A stretch of 64,000 nucleotides of DNA. Origin: Pseudo-nitzschia pungens (Eukaryota > Bacillariophyta > Bacillariophyceae > Bacillariales > Bacillariaceae). The notes beneath the pieces were generated by a model. The model was given only the letters and a program-made list of their open reading frames with translations. It was not told where the DNA came from and did not search any database. Shown in pieces: positions 47,556 through 57,865 of this stretch; the first letter of the stretch is position 1, and each line of letters starts with the position of its first letter. The DNA is taken from NCBI GenBank assembly GCA_037355855.1, contig CM074763.1, positions 5,580,001 through 5,644,000 of the forward strand, read 5' to 3'. The position numbers and the translations under genes are program-made.

Positions 47556-47635
47556 GCAGAGGTGTTTACCATAGAAACAAACTTCTTATGTATTAAGAAA
47601 GAAACTTCTTATGAGATTAAAAAATAAAAAAAAAT
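47556..47635 (+). repeat. Left member of an ~80-bp inverted repeat pair
   Basis: Starts GCAGAGGTG and contains AGAAACAAACTTCTTATG and AAGAAAGAAACTTCTTATGA. Its complement occurs at 56291-56367. A CAGAGGTG end is hAT-like, but the bases outside the two copies do not match, so no target duplication supports one clean element. Confidence 0.7.
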
Positions 47636-47686
47636 CGCGGAGCAACGAAAATGACACAATCACAGACAAGAAGTACAGCAAATACA

Positions 47687-47711
47687 CGTCCGAAAACCGG
47701 TTCGCGACCCC
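47687..47711 (+). repeat. CGTCCGAAAAC terminal-like motif, copy 1
   Basis: CGTCCGAAAACCGG followed by TTCGCGACCCC. Related copies are at 55131-55155 (minus) and 57475-57499 (plus), the latter heading the intact transposase gene. Confidence 0.7.
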
Positions 47712-48189
47712 TCCCAAGAATTTATTTGGGGGGGTCGCGATTTATTCCTGGCTCATTTTGACGTAGCTCCATTCGTAGCCCTCTCGCGATTCGCAACCCC
47801 AATCGCGACCCAGATACTACCTCAATTACGAGAAAATACGAGAAAAAAAAATAAAATTCAAACTCGACCCAAATTTTTTTTCAATCTGACTCATTATTAC
47901 CGACCCTACCATCATTATATATTATGAGACTGTTGCAGAAATTCACTCCCAAAAATTGATTTCTCATCCCGACACAAAGTATTTCCCATCACACCCCTCA
48001 AGAAATTCATCACAAAATTTCACAATTATTACCCGAAGCCCAGGAATCGCGACCCCCATGAAAAAAAATTTTGAAACACTATGAAGCAAAATATGAGTCT
48101 TTCTTTTGATAAATATTGATATTACTCTAATAATTGTTTATTCTCTGTTCAATTTTCTCACACACGCACACACAAATTTTGGTTCGTTA

Positions 48190-48490
48190 AAAGAAGTCGT
48201 CGTCCTTGAAATCGTCGTCGCTCTTCGTTTCGATCGTCCTCGTCTTCGTCGTCCTTGAAGTCTTCGTTGCTTCTCGCTTCGATCGTCTTCGTCCTCCCTG
48301 AAGTCGTCGTTGCTCTTCGCTCCAAATTGCCTTCCTCTTCGTCGTCCTCCCTGAAATCGTCGTCCTCTCTGAAATTGTCGTTGCTCTTCGCTTCGATTGG
48401 CTTCGTCGTCCTCTCTGAAATCGTCGTTGCTCTTCGCTTCGATCGTCATCGTCGTCCTTGAAATTGTCGTTGCTCTTTGCTCCGATCATC
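48190..48490 (+). repeat. CGTCGTTGCTCTTCGCTTCG minisatellite, array 1
   Basis: Variable units contain GAAATCGTCGTTGCTCTTCG, CTTCGATCGTC and TTCGTCGTCC. The same minisatellite is found at 61135-61555 and 63745-64000, beside the two transposon genes. Confidence 0.8.
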
Positions 48491-48589
48491 TTCGTCCTCA
48501 TGCACACCACACAAATTTTGGTTCAAACGATTTTTAAATAATGGTCATCGTGATAATTTCATCCATACCGGTATCTGTACTGCCAGTAA

Positions 48590-48960
48590 AGGTCTCCTCA
48601 CATCGCATCATATTTCATCAGTTGGAATCGCATCATTTTGTCAGTTGCGATCACATCATATTTGTCTTGCGATCGCAATATGATGTGTCAGTTGCCCCGT
48701 CGCATCATGTTTCGCATCATTTTTCAGTTGCCCCGTCGCATTACTAAAGTTGATTCTTCCCTATCAGTAGCAAGCAGGCAACTCAATTCAGAATTAGAAC
48801 AATTGAAATCCATTATCAATACCCCAGATCTTGATGTGCTTCACTCACCGTTGCATTATATTTCATTTGCCGTTGCATCCTATTTCATCAGCAGTTGCGG
48901 TCGCCTCCCTATCAGGAGCAAGCAGGCAAGTCAATGATGCACACAGTTAGACGAATCAAA
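48590..48960 (+). repeat. Degenerate CAGTTGC/CGCATCA repeat
   Basis: Repeated CGCATCATATTTCATCAG, TCAGTTGCCCCGTCGCAT and similar blocks. No gene is supported. Confidence 0.5.
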
Positions 48961-49370
48961 ATCCATTATTAATACCTCCTCCAACCTTGATGTGATTCAC
49001 TTACCATTTCCAGTTGCTGTCTTTCTTGTTCCATTTCGACCCAAAATTATGTGAAGTAAGATTTACGACACATGCATTTTCTGTCATGCATTTATTTGCT
49101 GAGAATTGATTTCTTCTACATGATAGCAGTAGAGTTACTACTAGTAGTATGTACCGTACCGAAGTAATAGTAGAAACCAGTAGAAACCTGATGGTGGTAT
49201 CATTGCGCGCCACCTAAACCATAGAGAGCCAGCCCCGCTGCGCCATAATTTTGGACTACCTCTTATGTACTACTACCTACGCACTGCAGTAGTATGTAAC
49301 AGCAGTGTATAACTGTGGTACTACTACTACAAGCAGCAAGAATAGTACTACCTCAGTGAATATACCATCA

Positions 49371-51330
49371 AATCAAATATCTGAATGAATGTGGCCAATC
49401 TTTGTGTGATTCCAATGTGAATATTTCTCATCCTATGCATGGGCAAGAGTATTCAAAAAGAAGTATTCAAAAATCACCTATAATTTGGGTGTCACCACTG
49501 AATAATTAATATTTGGTCCACTACTGTGGAATTTACTAGAAAATACTGTAAAATCACATATCTGAATGAATCTGGCCAATAGTTGTGTGATTCCAGTGTG
49601 AATATTTCTCATCCTATGCATGGTCAAGAGTATGCAAAAAGAAGTATTCAAAAATCACCTATAATTTGGGTGTCACCACTGAATAATTAATATTTGGTCC
49701 ACTACTGGAAAATTCACTAGAAAAAAGTACCAAATCACATATCTGAATGAATCTGGCCAATCTTTGTGTGATTCCAGTGTGAATATACCTCATCCTATGC
49801 ATGGGCAAGAATGTTCAAAAAGAAGTATTCAAAAATCACCAATAATTTGGATGTCACCACTGAATAATTAATATTTGGTCCACTACTGCAGAATTTACTA
49901 GAAAAAAGTACCAAATCAAATATCTGAACAAATCTGTCCAATATTTGTGTGATTCCAATGTGAATATTCCTCATACTGTGCATGGGCAAGAGTGTTCAAA
50001 AAGAAGTATTCAAAAATCATTGAAAGTTTGGATGTCACCACTGAATAATTAATATTTGGCCCAGTACTGCGGCATGTACTAGAAAATACTGTAAAATCAA
50101 ATATCTGAATGAATGTGGCCAATCTTTGTGTGATTCCAGTGCGAATATTTCTCATCCTATCCATGGGCAAGAGTATTCAAAAAGAAGTATTCAAAAATCA
50201 CCAATAATTTGGATGGCACCGCTGAATAATCAATATTTGGCCCAGTACCTCAGCATTTAGTAGAAAATACTCTAAAATCAAATATCTGAATGAATGTGGC
50301 CAATCTTTGTGTGATTCCAGTGCGAATATTTCTCATCCTATCCATGGGCAAGAGTATTCAAAAAGAAGTATTCAAAAATCACCAATAATTTGGATGGCAC
50401 CACTGAATAATCAATATTTGGCCCAGTACCTCAGCATTTAGTAGAAAATACTCTAAAATCAAATATCTGAATGAATCTGGCCAATAGTTGTGTGATTCCA
50501 GTGTGAATATTTCTCATCCTATCCATGGGCAAGAGTATTCAAAAAGAAGTATTCAAAAATCACCAATAATTTGGATGGCACCGCTGAATAATCAATATTT
50601 GGCCCAGTACCTCAGCATTTAGTAGAAAATACTCTAAAATCAAATATCTGAATGAATCTGGCCAATAGTTGTGTGATTCCAGTGTGAATATTTCTCATCC
50701 TATCCATGGGCAAGAGTATTCAAAAAGAAGTATTCAAAAATCACCAATAATTTGGATGGCACCGCTGAATAATCAATATTTGGCCCAGTACCTCAGCATT
50801 TAGTAGAAAATACTCTAAAATCAAATATCTGAATGAATCTGGCCAATAGTTGTGTGATTCCAGTGTGAATATTTCTCATACTGTGCATGGGCAAGAGTGT
50901 TCAAAAAGAAGTATTCAAAAATCACCAATAATTTGGATGTCACCACTGAATAATTAAAATATTTGGTCCACTACTGCAGAATCTACTAGAAAAAAGTACC
51001 AAATCACATATCTGAATGAATCTGGCCAATATTTGTGTGATTCCACTGTGAATATTTCTCATCCTGTGCATGGGCAAGAGTATGCAAAAAGAAGTATTCA
51101 AAAATCACCAATAATTTGGATGTCACCACTGAATAATTAATATTTGGTCCACTACTGCAGAATTTACTAGAAAAAATTACCAAATCACATATCTGAATGA
51201 ATCTGGCCAATATTTGTGTGATTCCAGTGTGAATATACCTCATCCTATCCATGGGTAAGAGTATTCAAAAAGAAGTATTCAAAAATCACCAATGGTATGG
51301 ATGTCATCACTGAATAATTAATATTTGGTT
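49371..51330 (+). repeat. Satellite of 181-bp period, 11 tandem units
   Basis: Units start AATCAAATATCTGAATGAA at 49371, 49552, 49733, 49914, 50095, 50276, 50457, 50638 and 50819, exactly 181 bp apart; then at 51002 (183 bp) and 51183, with a truncated end. Each contains GTGTGATTCCAGTGTGAATA, CATGGGCAAGAGTATTC and TGAATAATTAATATTTGG. Units at 50095-50990 are more alike than the rest. There is no open frame across units. The rigid period is close to a nucleosome repeat length. Confidence 0.92.
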
Positions 51331-52050
51331 GAATAGCTGAATAGCTCACTTCCGGTATTGTGACATGTTCTTCGCAGCCAAAATATTGCTATCGAATCGT
51401 GATGTAGCAAAAGACATTCCCATGATGGGACTTGAACCAGCAACACTACATTCTGTCCACCCATTGGTGCCACTATTACTATCTACTACTGACAGATTGA
51501 TGTTCTCGCTATGTTATAATGCTACTACTACGATCTCGGGGAAGGGGCATCGTGTATAATATGTACCAACAGGTACTATGTATGCAGACATGTCATTTTT
51601 TCTTTTACTAAGACTGTAGACTTAGTACTGTAATCTACGTACATTGCTGTCATTTTTTCCAGTCAGCCTGTACAAACAGTACTGTTACCTACGTACATTA
51701 TGTGCATCATTGCGGTGCATTTTGTTGTTCGATTTTCCGCCCCACATCTCCCTCGTAGAGGATGTGTCATAATTTTCATTTTCGTTTCATTTCATGCATC
51801 GGAATATTCTGGCCGGTCCAGTTTAACCTAGCCATCAGGCACCGGGACCATCTCTTTTGAAAAAGACACACATGCTGTGGGGAGCTTGAGAACGGCCGCT
51901 CTTGCTTTCTGCTCTGTTGTCTGATTCATATCACGGAGGTAGGGTGTGTTGAAGTCCTGGAACTACCTGGCTTACCCAGATATACGACGTACTGATATTG
52001 AAAACAACGAAGACGAAAATCACAACCGATTGGTGCGGAGACGGACGACG
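51331..52050. other. Gene-free stretch between arrays
   Basis: No gene is supported. A GACTTGAACCAG sequence near 51428 resembles a tRNA T-arm complement, but no tRNA fold is visible. Confidence 0.45.
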
Positions 52051-52059
52051 ACGACGAAG

Positions 52060-52445
52060 GTACGATCGCTCCAGAGATGGCCGACGGGGGTACAATCGCT
52101 CCAGAGAGGGACGATGGGGGTACGATCGCTACGATTGCTTCGGACAGGGACAACGAGGGTACTAACAGTTTGTCGTTGTTGTTTTTTGAATTTCGTCTTT
52201 CCAGAGAAAAACGACAGGGACGACGAGGGTACGATCGCTTCGGACGGGGACGACGAGGGTACGATCGCTACGATCGCTTCGGACGGGGACGACGAGGGTA
52301 CGATCGCTTCGGACGGGGACGACAAGGGTACGATTGCTACGATCGCTTCGGACGGGGACGACGAGGGTACGATCGCTACGATCGCTTCGGACGGGGACGA
52401 CGAGGGTACGATCGCTTCGGACGGGGACGACGAGGGTACTAACGG
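52060..52445 (+). repeat. GGACGGGGACGACGAGGGTA minisatellite
   Basis: About ten units of 30 or 39 bp: GCTTCGGACGGGGACGACG, then AGGGTACGATC, with or without GCTACGATC. Unit lengths are multiples of three, so frames stay open on both strands (DGDDEGTIAS and RGRRGYDR readings). Coding is doubtful. Confidence 0.8.
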
Positions 52446-52654
52446 TTTGTCGTTGTTTTTTTAAATTTCGTCTTTCCAGAGAAAAACGAAGGAGCGACGG
52501 ATCGAAATAATCCCTACCAGTGAGACGAACGAGACGAACGACGGAGACGGAGGGGAACAACCGATACGATTGCTGAAAAGGGGAACGACCGATACAATCG
52601 CTGACAAGGAAAGACGACCACGGCAAGAGTTCTTTAAAAATATTCTCGTGTATT

Positions 52655-54432
52655 ATCCCCCCTGTATTATCGACGCGTTGGTTGCTGCTTGCTGTCCCCC
52701 CCCCCTGTATTTTCGACGCGTTCGTTGCTGCTTGCTGTCCCCCCCCCTGTATTTTCGACGCGTTCGTTGCTGCTTGCTGACTGCTGTCCCCCCCCCTGTA
52801 TTTTCAACGCATTCGTTGCTGCTTGCTGTCCCCCCTGTATTGTCGACGCGTTCGTTGCTGCTTGCTGTCCCCCCCCCCTGTAATATCAACACGTTGGTTG
52901 CTGCTTGCTGTCCCCCCTATATTGTCGACGCGTTGCTGCTTGCTGTCCCCCCCCGTATTATCAACGCGTTCGTTGCTGCTTGCTAATTGCTGTCCCCCCC
53001 TGTATTATCGACGCGTTGCTGTTTGCTGTTTGCTGTCCCCCCTGTATTATCGACGCGTTGCTGCTGTTTGCTGTTTGCTGTCCCCCCTGTATTATCGACG
53101 CGTTGCTGCTTGCTGCTGTTTGCTGCTGTCCCCCCCTGTATTATCGACGCGTTGCTGCTTGCTGCTGTTTGCTGCTGTCCCCCCCTGTATTATCGACGCG
53201 TTGCTGCTTGCTGTCCCCCCCTGTATTATCGACGCGTTGCTTGTATTATCGACGCGTTGCTGCTTGCTGTCCCCCCCTGTAATATCGACGCGTTGCTTGT
53301 ATTATCGACGCGTTGCTTGTATTAATTATCGACGCGTTGCTTGTATTATCGACGCGTTGCTGCTTGCTGTCCCCCCCTGTATTATCGACGCGTTGCTCCT
53401 ACTTGCTGTCCCCCCCCTGTATTATCGACGCGTTGCTCCTGCTTGCTGTCCCCCCCTTGTATTATCGACGCGTTGCTCCTGCTTGCTGTCCCCCCCCTGT
53501 ATTATCGACGCGTTGCTCCTACTTGCTGTCCCCCCCCTGTATTATCGACGCGTTGCTCCTGCTTGCTGTCCCCCCCTTGTATTATCGACGCGTTGCTCCT
53601 GCTTGCTGTCCCCCCCCTGTATTATCGACGCGTTGCTCCTGCTTGCTGCTTCCTGTCCCCCCTGTATTATCGACGCGTTGCTCCTGCTTGCTGTCCCCCC
53701 CTTGTATTATCGACGCGTTGCTCCTGCTTGCTGTCCCCCCCCTGTATTATCGACGCGTTGCTGCTGCTTGCTGTCCCCCCCTGTATTATCGACGCGTTTG
53801 TACTATCGACGCGTTGCTGCTTGCTGCTTGCTGTCCCCCCCTGTATTATCGACGCGTTGCTGCTTGCTGCTTGCTGTCCCCCCCTGTATTATCGACGCGT
53901 TTGTATTATCGACGCGTTGCTGCTTGCTGCTGTTTGCTGCTGTCCCCCCCTGTATTATCGACGCGTTGCTGCTGCTTGCTGTCCCCCCCTGTATTATCGA
54001 CGCGTTTGTACTATCGACGCGTTGCTGCTTGCTGCTTGCTGTCCCCCCCTGTATTATCGACGCGTTGCTGCTGCTTGCTGTCCCCCCCTGTATTATCGAC
54101 GCGTTTGTATTATCGACGCGTTGCTGCTTGTTGCTGCTTGCTGTCCCCCCCTGTATTATCGACGCGTTTCTGCTGCTTGCTGTCCCCCCTGCATTATCCA
54201 CGTGTTGCTGCTTGTTGCTGCTTGCTGTCCCCCCCTGTATTATCGACGCGTTTCTGCTGCTTGCTGTCCCCCCTGCATTATCCACGTGTTGCTGCTTGTT
54301 GCTGCTTGCTGTCCCCCCCTGTATCATCGACGCGTTGCTGCTGCTTGCTGTCCCCCTCCTGTATTATCGACGCGTTGCTGCTGCTTGCTGTCCCCCCTGT
54401 ATTATCGACGTGTTGCTGCTTGCTGCTTGGTG
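52655..54432 (+). repeat. Large minisatellite with CCCCCCTGTATTATCGACGC core, about 40 units
   Basis: Units of about 35-50 bp consist of GTATTATCGACGCGTTGCTG, CTTGCTG (one to three times) and TCCCCCC. Frames of up to 543 codons cross it on the plus strand but merely translate the repeat. The complement of the same unit occurs at 55157-55460, on the other side of a transposase fragment. Confidence 0.9.
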
Positions 54433-54436
54433 TCAT

Positions 54437-55155
54437 TGTCAGTCCATACTGTGATGGTGTGTGTCGGACCAAAGGGAGGGTGACTTCTGCTTTCGCAGAA
54501 GAAATAAAATCCATAAGATTGTTCGCACGATAATAAGTTTGGCAATCATTGTTGGAATAGAGATGCCTAGAGAGGCCTTGAGATACGTATCGGTAGGTAT
54601 GAAAGTGGCTCGATTCTTGTTTGTATCCCTTGAAGGATTTTGATTTTCTTCTTCTTCCGGAGGCAATGCAGTTGCGACAATGGAATGTCTTGGGTATTCT
54701 GGGCTCATTGGCAAAGTGCCTTGGGTCGGAGGAAGCTTTCGGCATGGTGGTGTGTGTTTTTGTGATGCGATTCTTAGCTGGGGTACCGGTATGTGATGTG
54801 ACACCACTGAAAAAAAAGTTCACAAAGGTGCACAACGTAACACTTTGGTGTGATTGAAGTAAATTGGATTTAAAATTATTTGTTGTGTTGAGTCAAGTGT
54901 GTCAAATGTGTAAAATGGAATGAAAATGTGAAGAGGGACTGAATGCCAGGGACTAGAACAGAACATTTCCGTCGACACGTTGGGGGAGTTGAGAAAAGGG
55001 AGAAATGTGGTTGAGAATAATGGAAAAAAGTTGAGAATAATAGAAAAGAGGTTGTGAAATAAAAAATTGGGGTTGAATTTTTTTTAGACAAGTCCCGATT
55101 GGGTCGCGATCGGGTCGCGATTGGTCGCGATGGGTCGCGAACCAGTTTTCGGACG
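54437..55155 (-). pseudogene. Inverted 5' fragment of the Plavaka-like transposase gene
   Basis: On the minus strand, CGTCCGAAAAC at 55155 is followed by the leader and the first ~105 codons of a close relative of the 57866 gene. It reads MPKASSDPRHFANEPRIPKT, then through SQYGLTMT, after which the frame runs into the minisatellite. The ATG is at about 54742. The fragment keeps the N-terminal zinc module but lacks the whole catalytic region, so it cannot be an active transposase. It is bounded on both sides by the same minisatellite in opposite orientations. Confidence 0.85.
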
Positions 55156-55156
55156 C

Positions 55157-55460
55157 AGGGGGGACAGCAAGCAGCAACGCGTCGATAATACAGGGGGGAC
55201 AGCAAGCAGCAACGCGTCGATAATACAGGGGGGACATCAAGCAGCAAGCAACGCATCGATAATACAGGGGGGACAGCAAGCAGCAACAAGCAGCACCAAC
55301 GTGTCAATAATACAGGGGACAGCAAACAGCAACGCGTTGATAATACAGGGGACAGCAATGCGTTGATAATACAGGGGACAGCAATGCGTTGATATACGGC
55401 GAACAACAATGCGTCGATAATACAGGGGGGACAGCAGCAGCAACGCGTCAATCTACAACA
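55157..55460 (-). repeat. Inverted arm of the GTATTATCGACGCG minisatellite
   Basis: About eight units of AACGCGTCGATAATACAGGG, GGGACAGCAAGCAGC, the complement of the array at 52655-54432. Units decay rightward into degenerate CAGCAAGCAGC repeats up to about 55860. Confidence 0.85.
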
Positions 55461-56100
55461 AAAACACTTGATATGCAGCAAGCGTCAATATACAGGGGAG
55501 CAGCAAGCAGCGAGCAGCAAGCAGCGAATAACGTACAAGGGTTTCGCTGGGTTCGACGCGTGGATTATGTACTGCAAAGAGAGATAAAGGCGATACAGTA
55601 GGGGGGGAACAGCAAGCAGCAAATAGAAGCAAAGCGTTTATTCTACAGGGGGGACAGTAAGCAGCAGCAATGCGTCGATATACAGCAAACAGCAGCGAGC
55701 AGCGAATGATGTATTGGGTTTTGCTAGGTCAACGTGTTGTTTTTGTACTGTAAAGAGATACCATAAACAGTACAGGGGGGAGCAGCAAGCAGTGGCAAAA
55801 CGACGATATACCATTACAGGGGGACAACAGCGAAGCGTCGATATACAGGGGACAGCAGCGAAGCGTCGAGTTGCTGCTGGGGAATCGTTGGAGGCAGTGC
55901 TGGAAGAAGGCAATGCATTCATGACAGCGGAGAAGAAGACCCTTTCAACACTCCACATCCATCTCCAAAAGGCTAAATCGTTCCGTCCACAGGCAAGGAA
56001 TCCGCGGGCAACAAGACGACGACCACGACCACGACAACAACAGCAGCAGGTAGTGCAAAACAACAACCAAATTCTTCAAACACTTTAACGTTTATTTTAG
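55461..56100. other. Decayed repeats with a short plus-strand frame
   Basis: Degenerate AGCAAGCAGCGAAT, TACAGGGG and TACTGTAAAGAGATA blocks occur twice (about 55540-55600 and 55690-55780). A frame ending at 56088 gives an Arg/Gln-rich end (RNPRATRRRPRPRQQQQQ). It could be a remnant of a coding 3' end, but there is no start or homologue to support a gene. Confidence 0.4.
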
Positions 56101-56131
56101 ACCACCTTTTTTCGTGTGTTTCGTATCTTCC

Positions 56132-56232
56132 GTTGCGGCGTTTCGTTGCGGCGTTGCGGCGTTTTGGCGTTTCGGCGTTGCGGCGTTTCGGCGTTTCGTT
56201 TCGGCGTTTCGGCGTTTCGGCATTTCGACGTT
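56132..56232 (+). repeat. GGCGTTTC minisatellite
   Basis: Tandem GCGTTTCG/GCGTTGCG units with variable lengths. Confidence 0.75.
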
Positions 56233-56290
56233 GGAATCGAAATTTATGTGTTTCTTTTCTTTTCGTCTACGCTTGCGAAAAAGTGTTTGT

Positions 56291-56367
56291 TTTTATATTT
56301 TTTTTATCTCATAAGAAGTTTCTTTCTTAACACATAAGAAGTTTGTTTCTATCTTAAGCACCTCTGC
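56291..56367 (-). repeat. Right member of the ~80-bp inverted repeat pair
   Basis: Complement of 47556-47635, ending CACCTCTGC on the plus strand. The two copies enclose 8.8 kb. Confidence 0.7.
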
Positions 56368-57008
56368 TAAGAAGAACGTGGAAAATACGGTTGAATTTGA
56401 TTGGTTTAAAATTAATCTGAAGCAGTTACCATTGCGTGTCAGAGAAAAGGACCGTTACGGTTTTAAACGCGCACAAAATATTAAAAGAGATATCTGATAT
56501 TGTTCTGATATACGAAAGATAATCTCTCATTATTGATACAGGCTTATATTGTAAGGTGCATGTAACTGAAATACCAGTAAAAATAAAGTTTAACGTCTCA
56601 ATTTCTAATTAAATTAAAATAGCGGCATCACAGTGAAATACTTGTAATAATAAAATTTCACGTCTCTATTGCAAATTAAAATAGCCTGATTGCATTTAAG
56701 TACAACTCAAATACAGGTAAAAAAATTCTTAACATCCAAATTTCCAACTATATAAGCCACTTTTCATTTTAATAATCTTTCAGTGACATTGAGAAACTCA
56801 TAGGTTTTTAACGGTTCATTTTTCCCTAGAAGCCTACTATTAAAAAATTTTTAATTACCTTTTTTTTCGATTTCCACCTCTCAGACTCTCTCTTCTCCGA
56901 ACCACCTCTCAGACTCTCTCTTCTCCGAAGTAAGAGCTACCGGTACGTTCTAAAAATGTTAAGAAAATTTGAAACTTTTTACAACTCCACTAATACTGTA
57001 GCTTGAAA
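56368..57008. other. Gene-free AT-rich stretch with small direct repeats
   Basis: 56560-56750 holds three degenerate copies of an ~75-bp AATACNNGTAA...ACGTCTC unit. A 28-bp direct repeat starting CCACCTCTCAGACTCTCTC occurs twice in a row near 56875-56930. Confidence 0.5.
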
Positions 57009-57109
57009 TACTACGGAATTCCTACCAGCTGTCCCCCGGCTTCCGTAGACATGAGCAGTTTGGGACGTAATCTTAGAACCGGGGGAGAGCTGATAGGAAT
57101 TTTGTAGTA
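57009..57109. mobile_element. Small foldback element, copy 2
   Basis: 101 bp starting TACTACGGAATTCCTACCAG and ending CTGATAGGAATTTTGTAGTA. It is the inverted counterpart of 18095-18190 with well-conserved arms and a divergent loop. Confidence 0.75.
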
Positions 57110-57474
57110 GGTCGCGTTTGTGCTCGGAACGCAGACACGACAAACGAAGTCAAAGAGAACGCAGATAGGGTATTTTGAGTCCAAATTCTTTGGTCGGTAC
57201 GCTAATAGGGTGAAAAACCAAAATGGGGATGAAATTCGGTACGCAAATCTGGTATTGAAAACAGTCACTGTATGAACCTATACAGTAATGTAGTATTTTA
57301 ATCATCTTCAACAGTATTTAACAGAATCAGGGCAATATTGCGTGCACCGGGAGATGCACGGTAACATGCACAATAACATGCACGGTAACAAAAAATACCT
57401 TGAGTAACGATTTCAGACTATCAATGGTACGGTAAATATCAATCACCGTATTAAATTTTCAATACACATTATAA

Positions 57475-57540
57475 CGTCCGAAAACTGTTTCGCGACCCAT
57501 CGCGACCAATCGCGACCCGATCGCGACCCAATCGCGACTT
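57475..57540 (+). repeat. CGTCCGAAAAC motif with ATCGCGACCC repeats, head of the transposase gene
   Basis: CGTCCGAAAACTGTTTCGCG is followed by four ATCGCGACC units. The same order is present in inverted form at 55090-55155. It is a likely terminal region of the transposon family; the opposite end would lie beyond the window. Confidence 0.6.
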
Positions 57541-57865
57541 GTCTAAAAAAAACACGACCCCAATTTTTTATTTCACAACCTTTTTTCCATTATTCTCAAC
57601 CACATTTCTCCCTTTTCTCAACTCCCCCAACGGGTCGACGGAAATGTTCTGTTCTAGACCCTGACATTCAGTCCCTCTTCACATTTTCATTCCATTTTAC
57701 ACATTTGACACACTTGACTCAACACAACAAATAATTTTTAATCCAATTTACTTCAATCACACCAAAGGGTTACGTCGTGCACCTTTGTGAACTTTTTTTT
57801 TCAGTGGTGTCACATCACATACCGGTACCCCAGCTCAGAATCGCATCACAAAAACACACACCACC

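Noticed and set aside
51400..51480. tRNA or tRNA-derived SINE, because of GACTTGAACC
   Set aside because: The complement resembles a T-loop, but the T stem does not pair and no D arm, anticodon arm or acceptor stem can be drawn.
49371..54432. CRISPR-like arrays
   Set aside because: The repeats are tandem satellites and minisatellites without unique spacers, in a eukaryotic context and with no cas genes.
52823..54533. Plus-strand frames up to 543 codons (CIIDALLLAVPP-type repeats)
   Set aside because: Pure translation of a minisatellite in three overlapping frames; no start, domain or composition supports a gene.
47687..55155. Clean 7.5 kb transposon bounded by CGTCCGAAAAC inverted ends
   Set aside because: The two ends do face each other, but I find no target duplication, the sequence next to them diverges quickly, and the minisatellite near the left end has the wrong orientation for an inverted copy. 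Kept only as related motifs.
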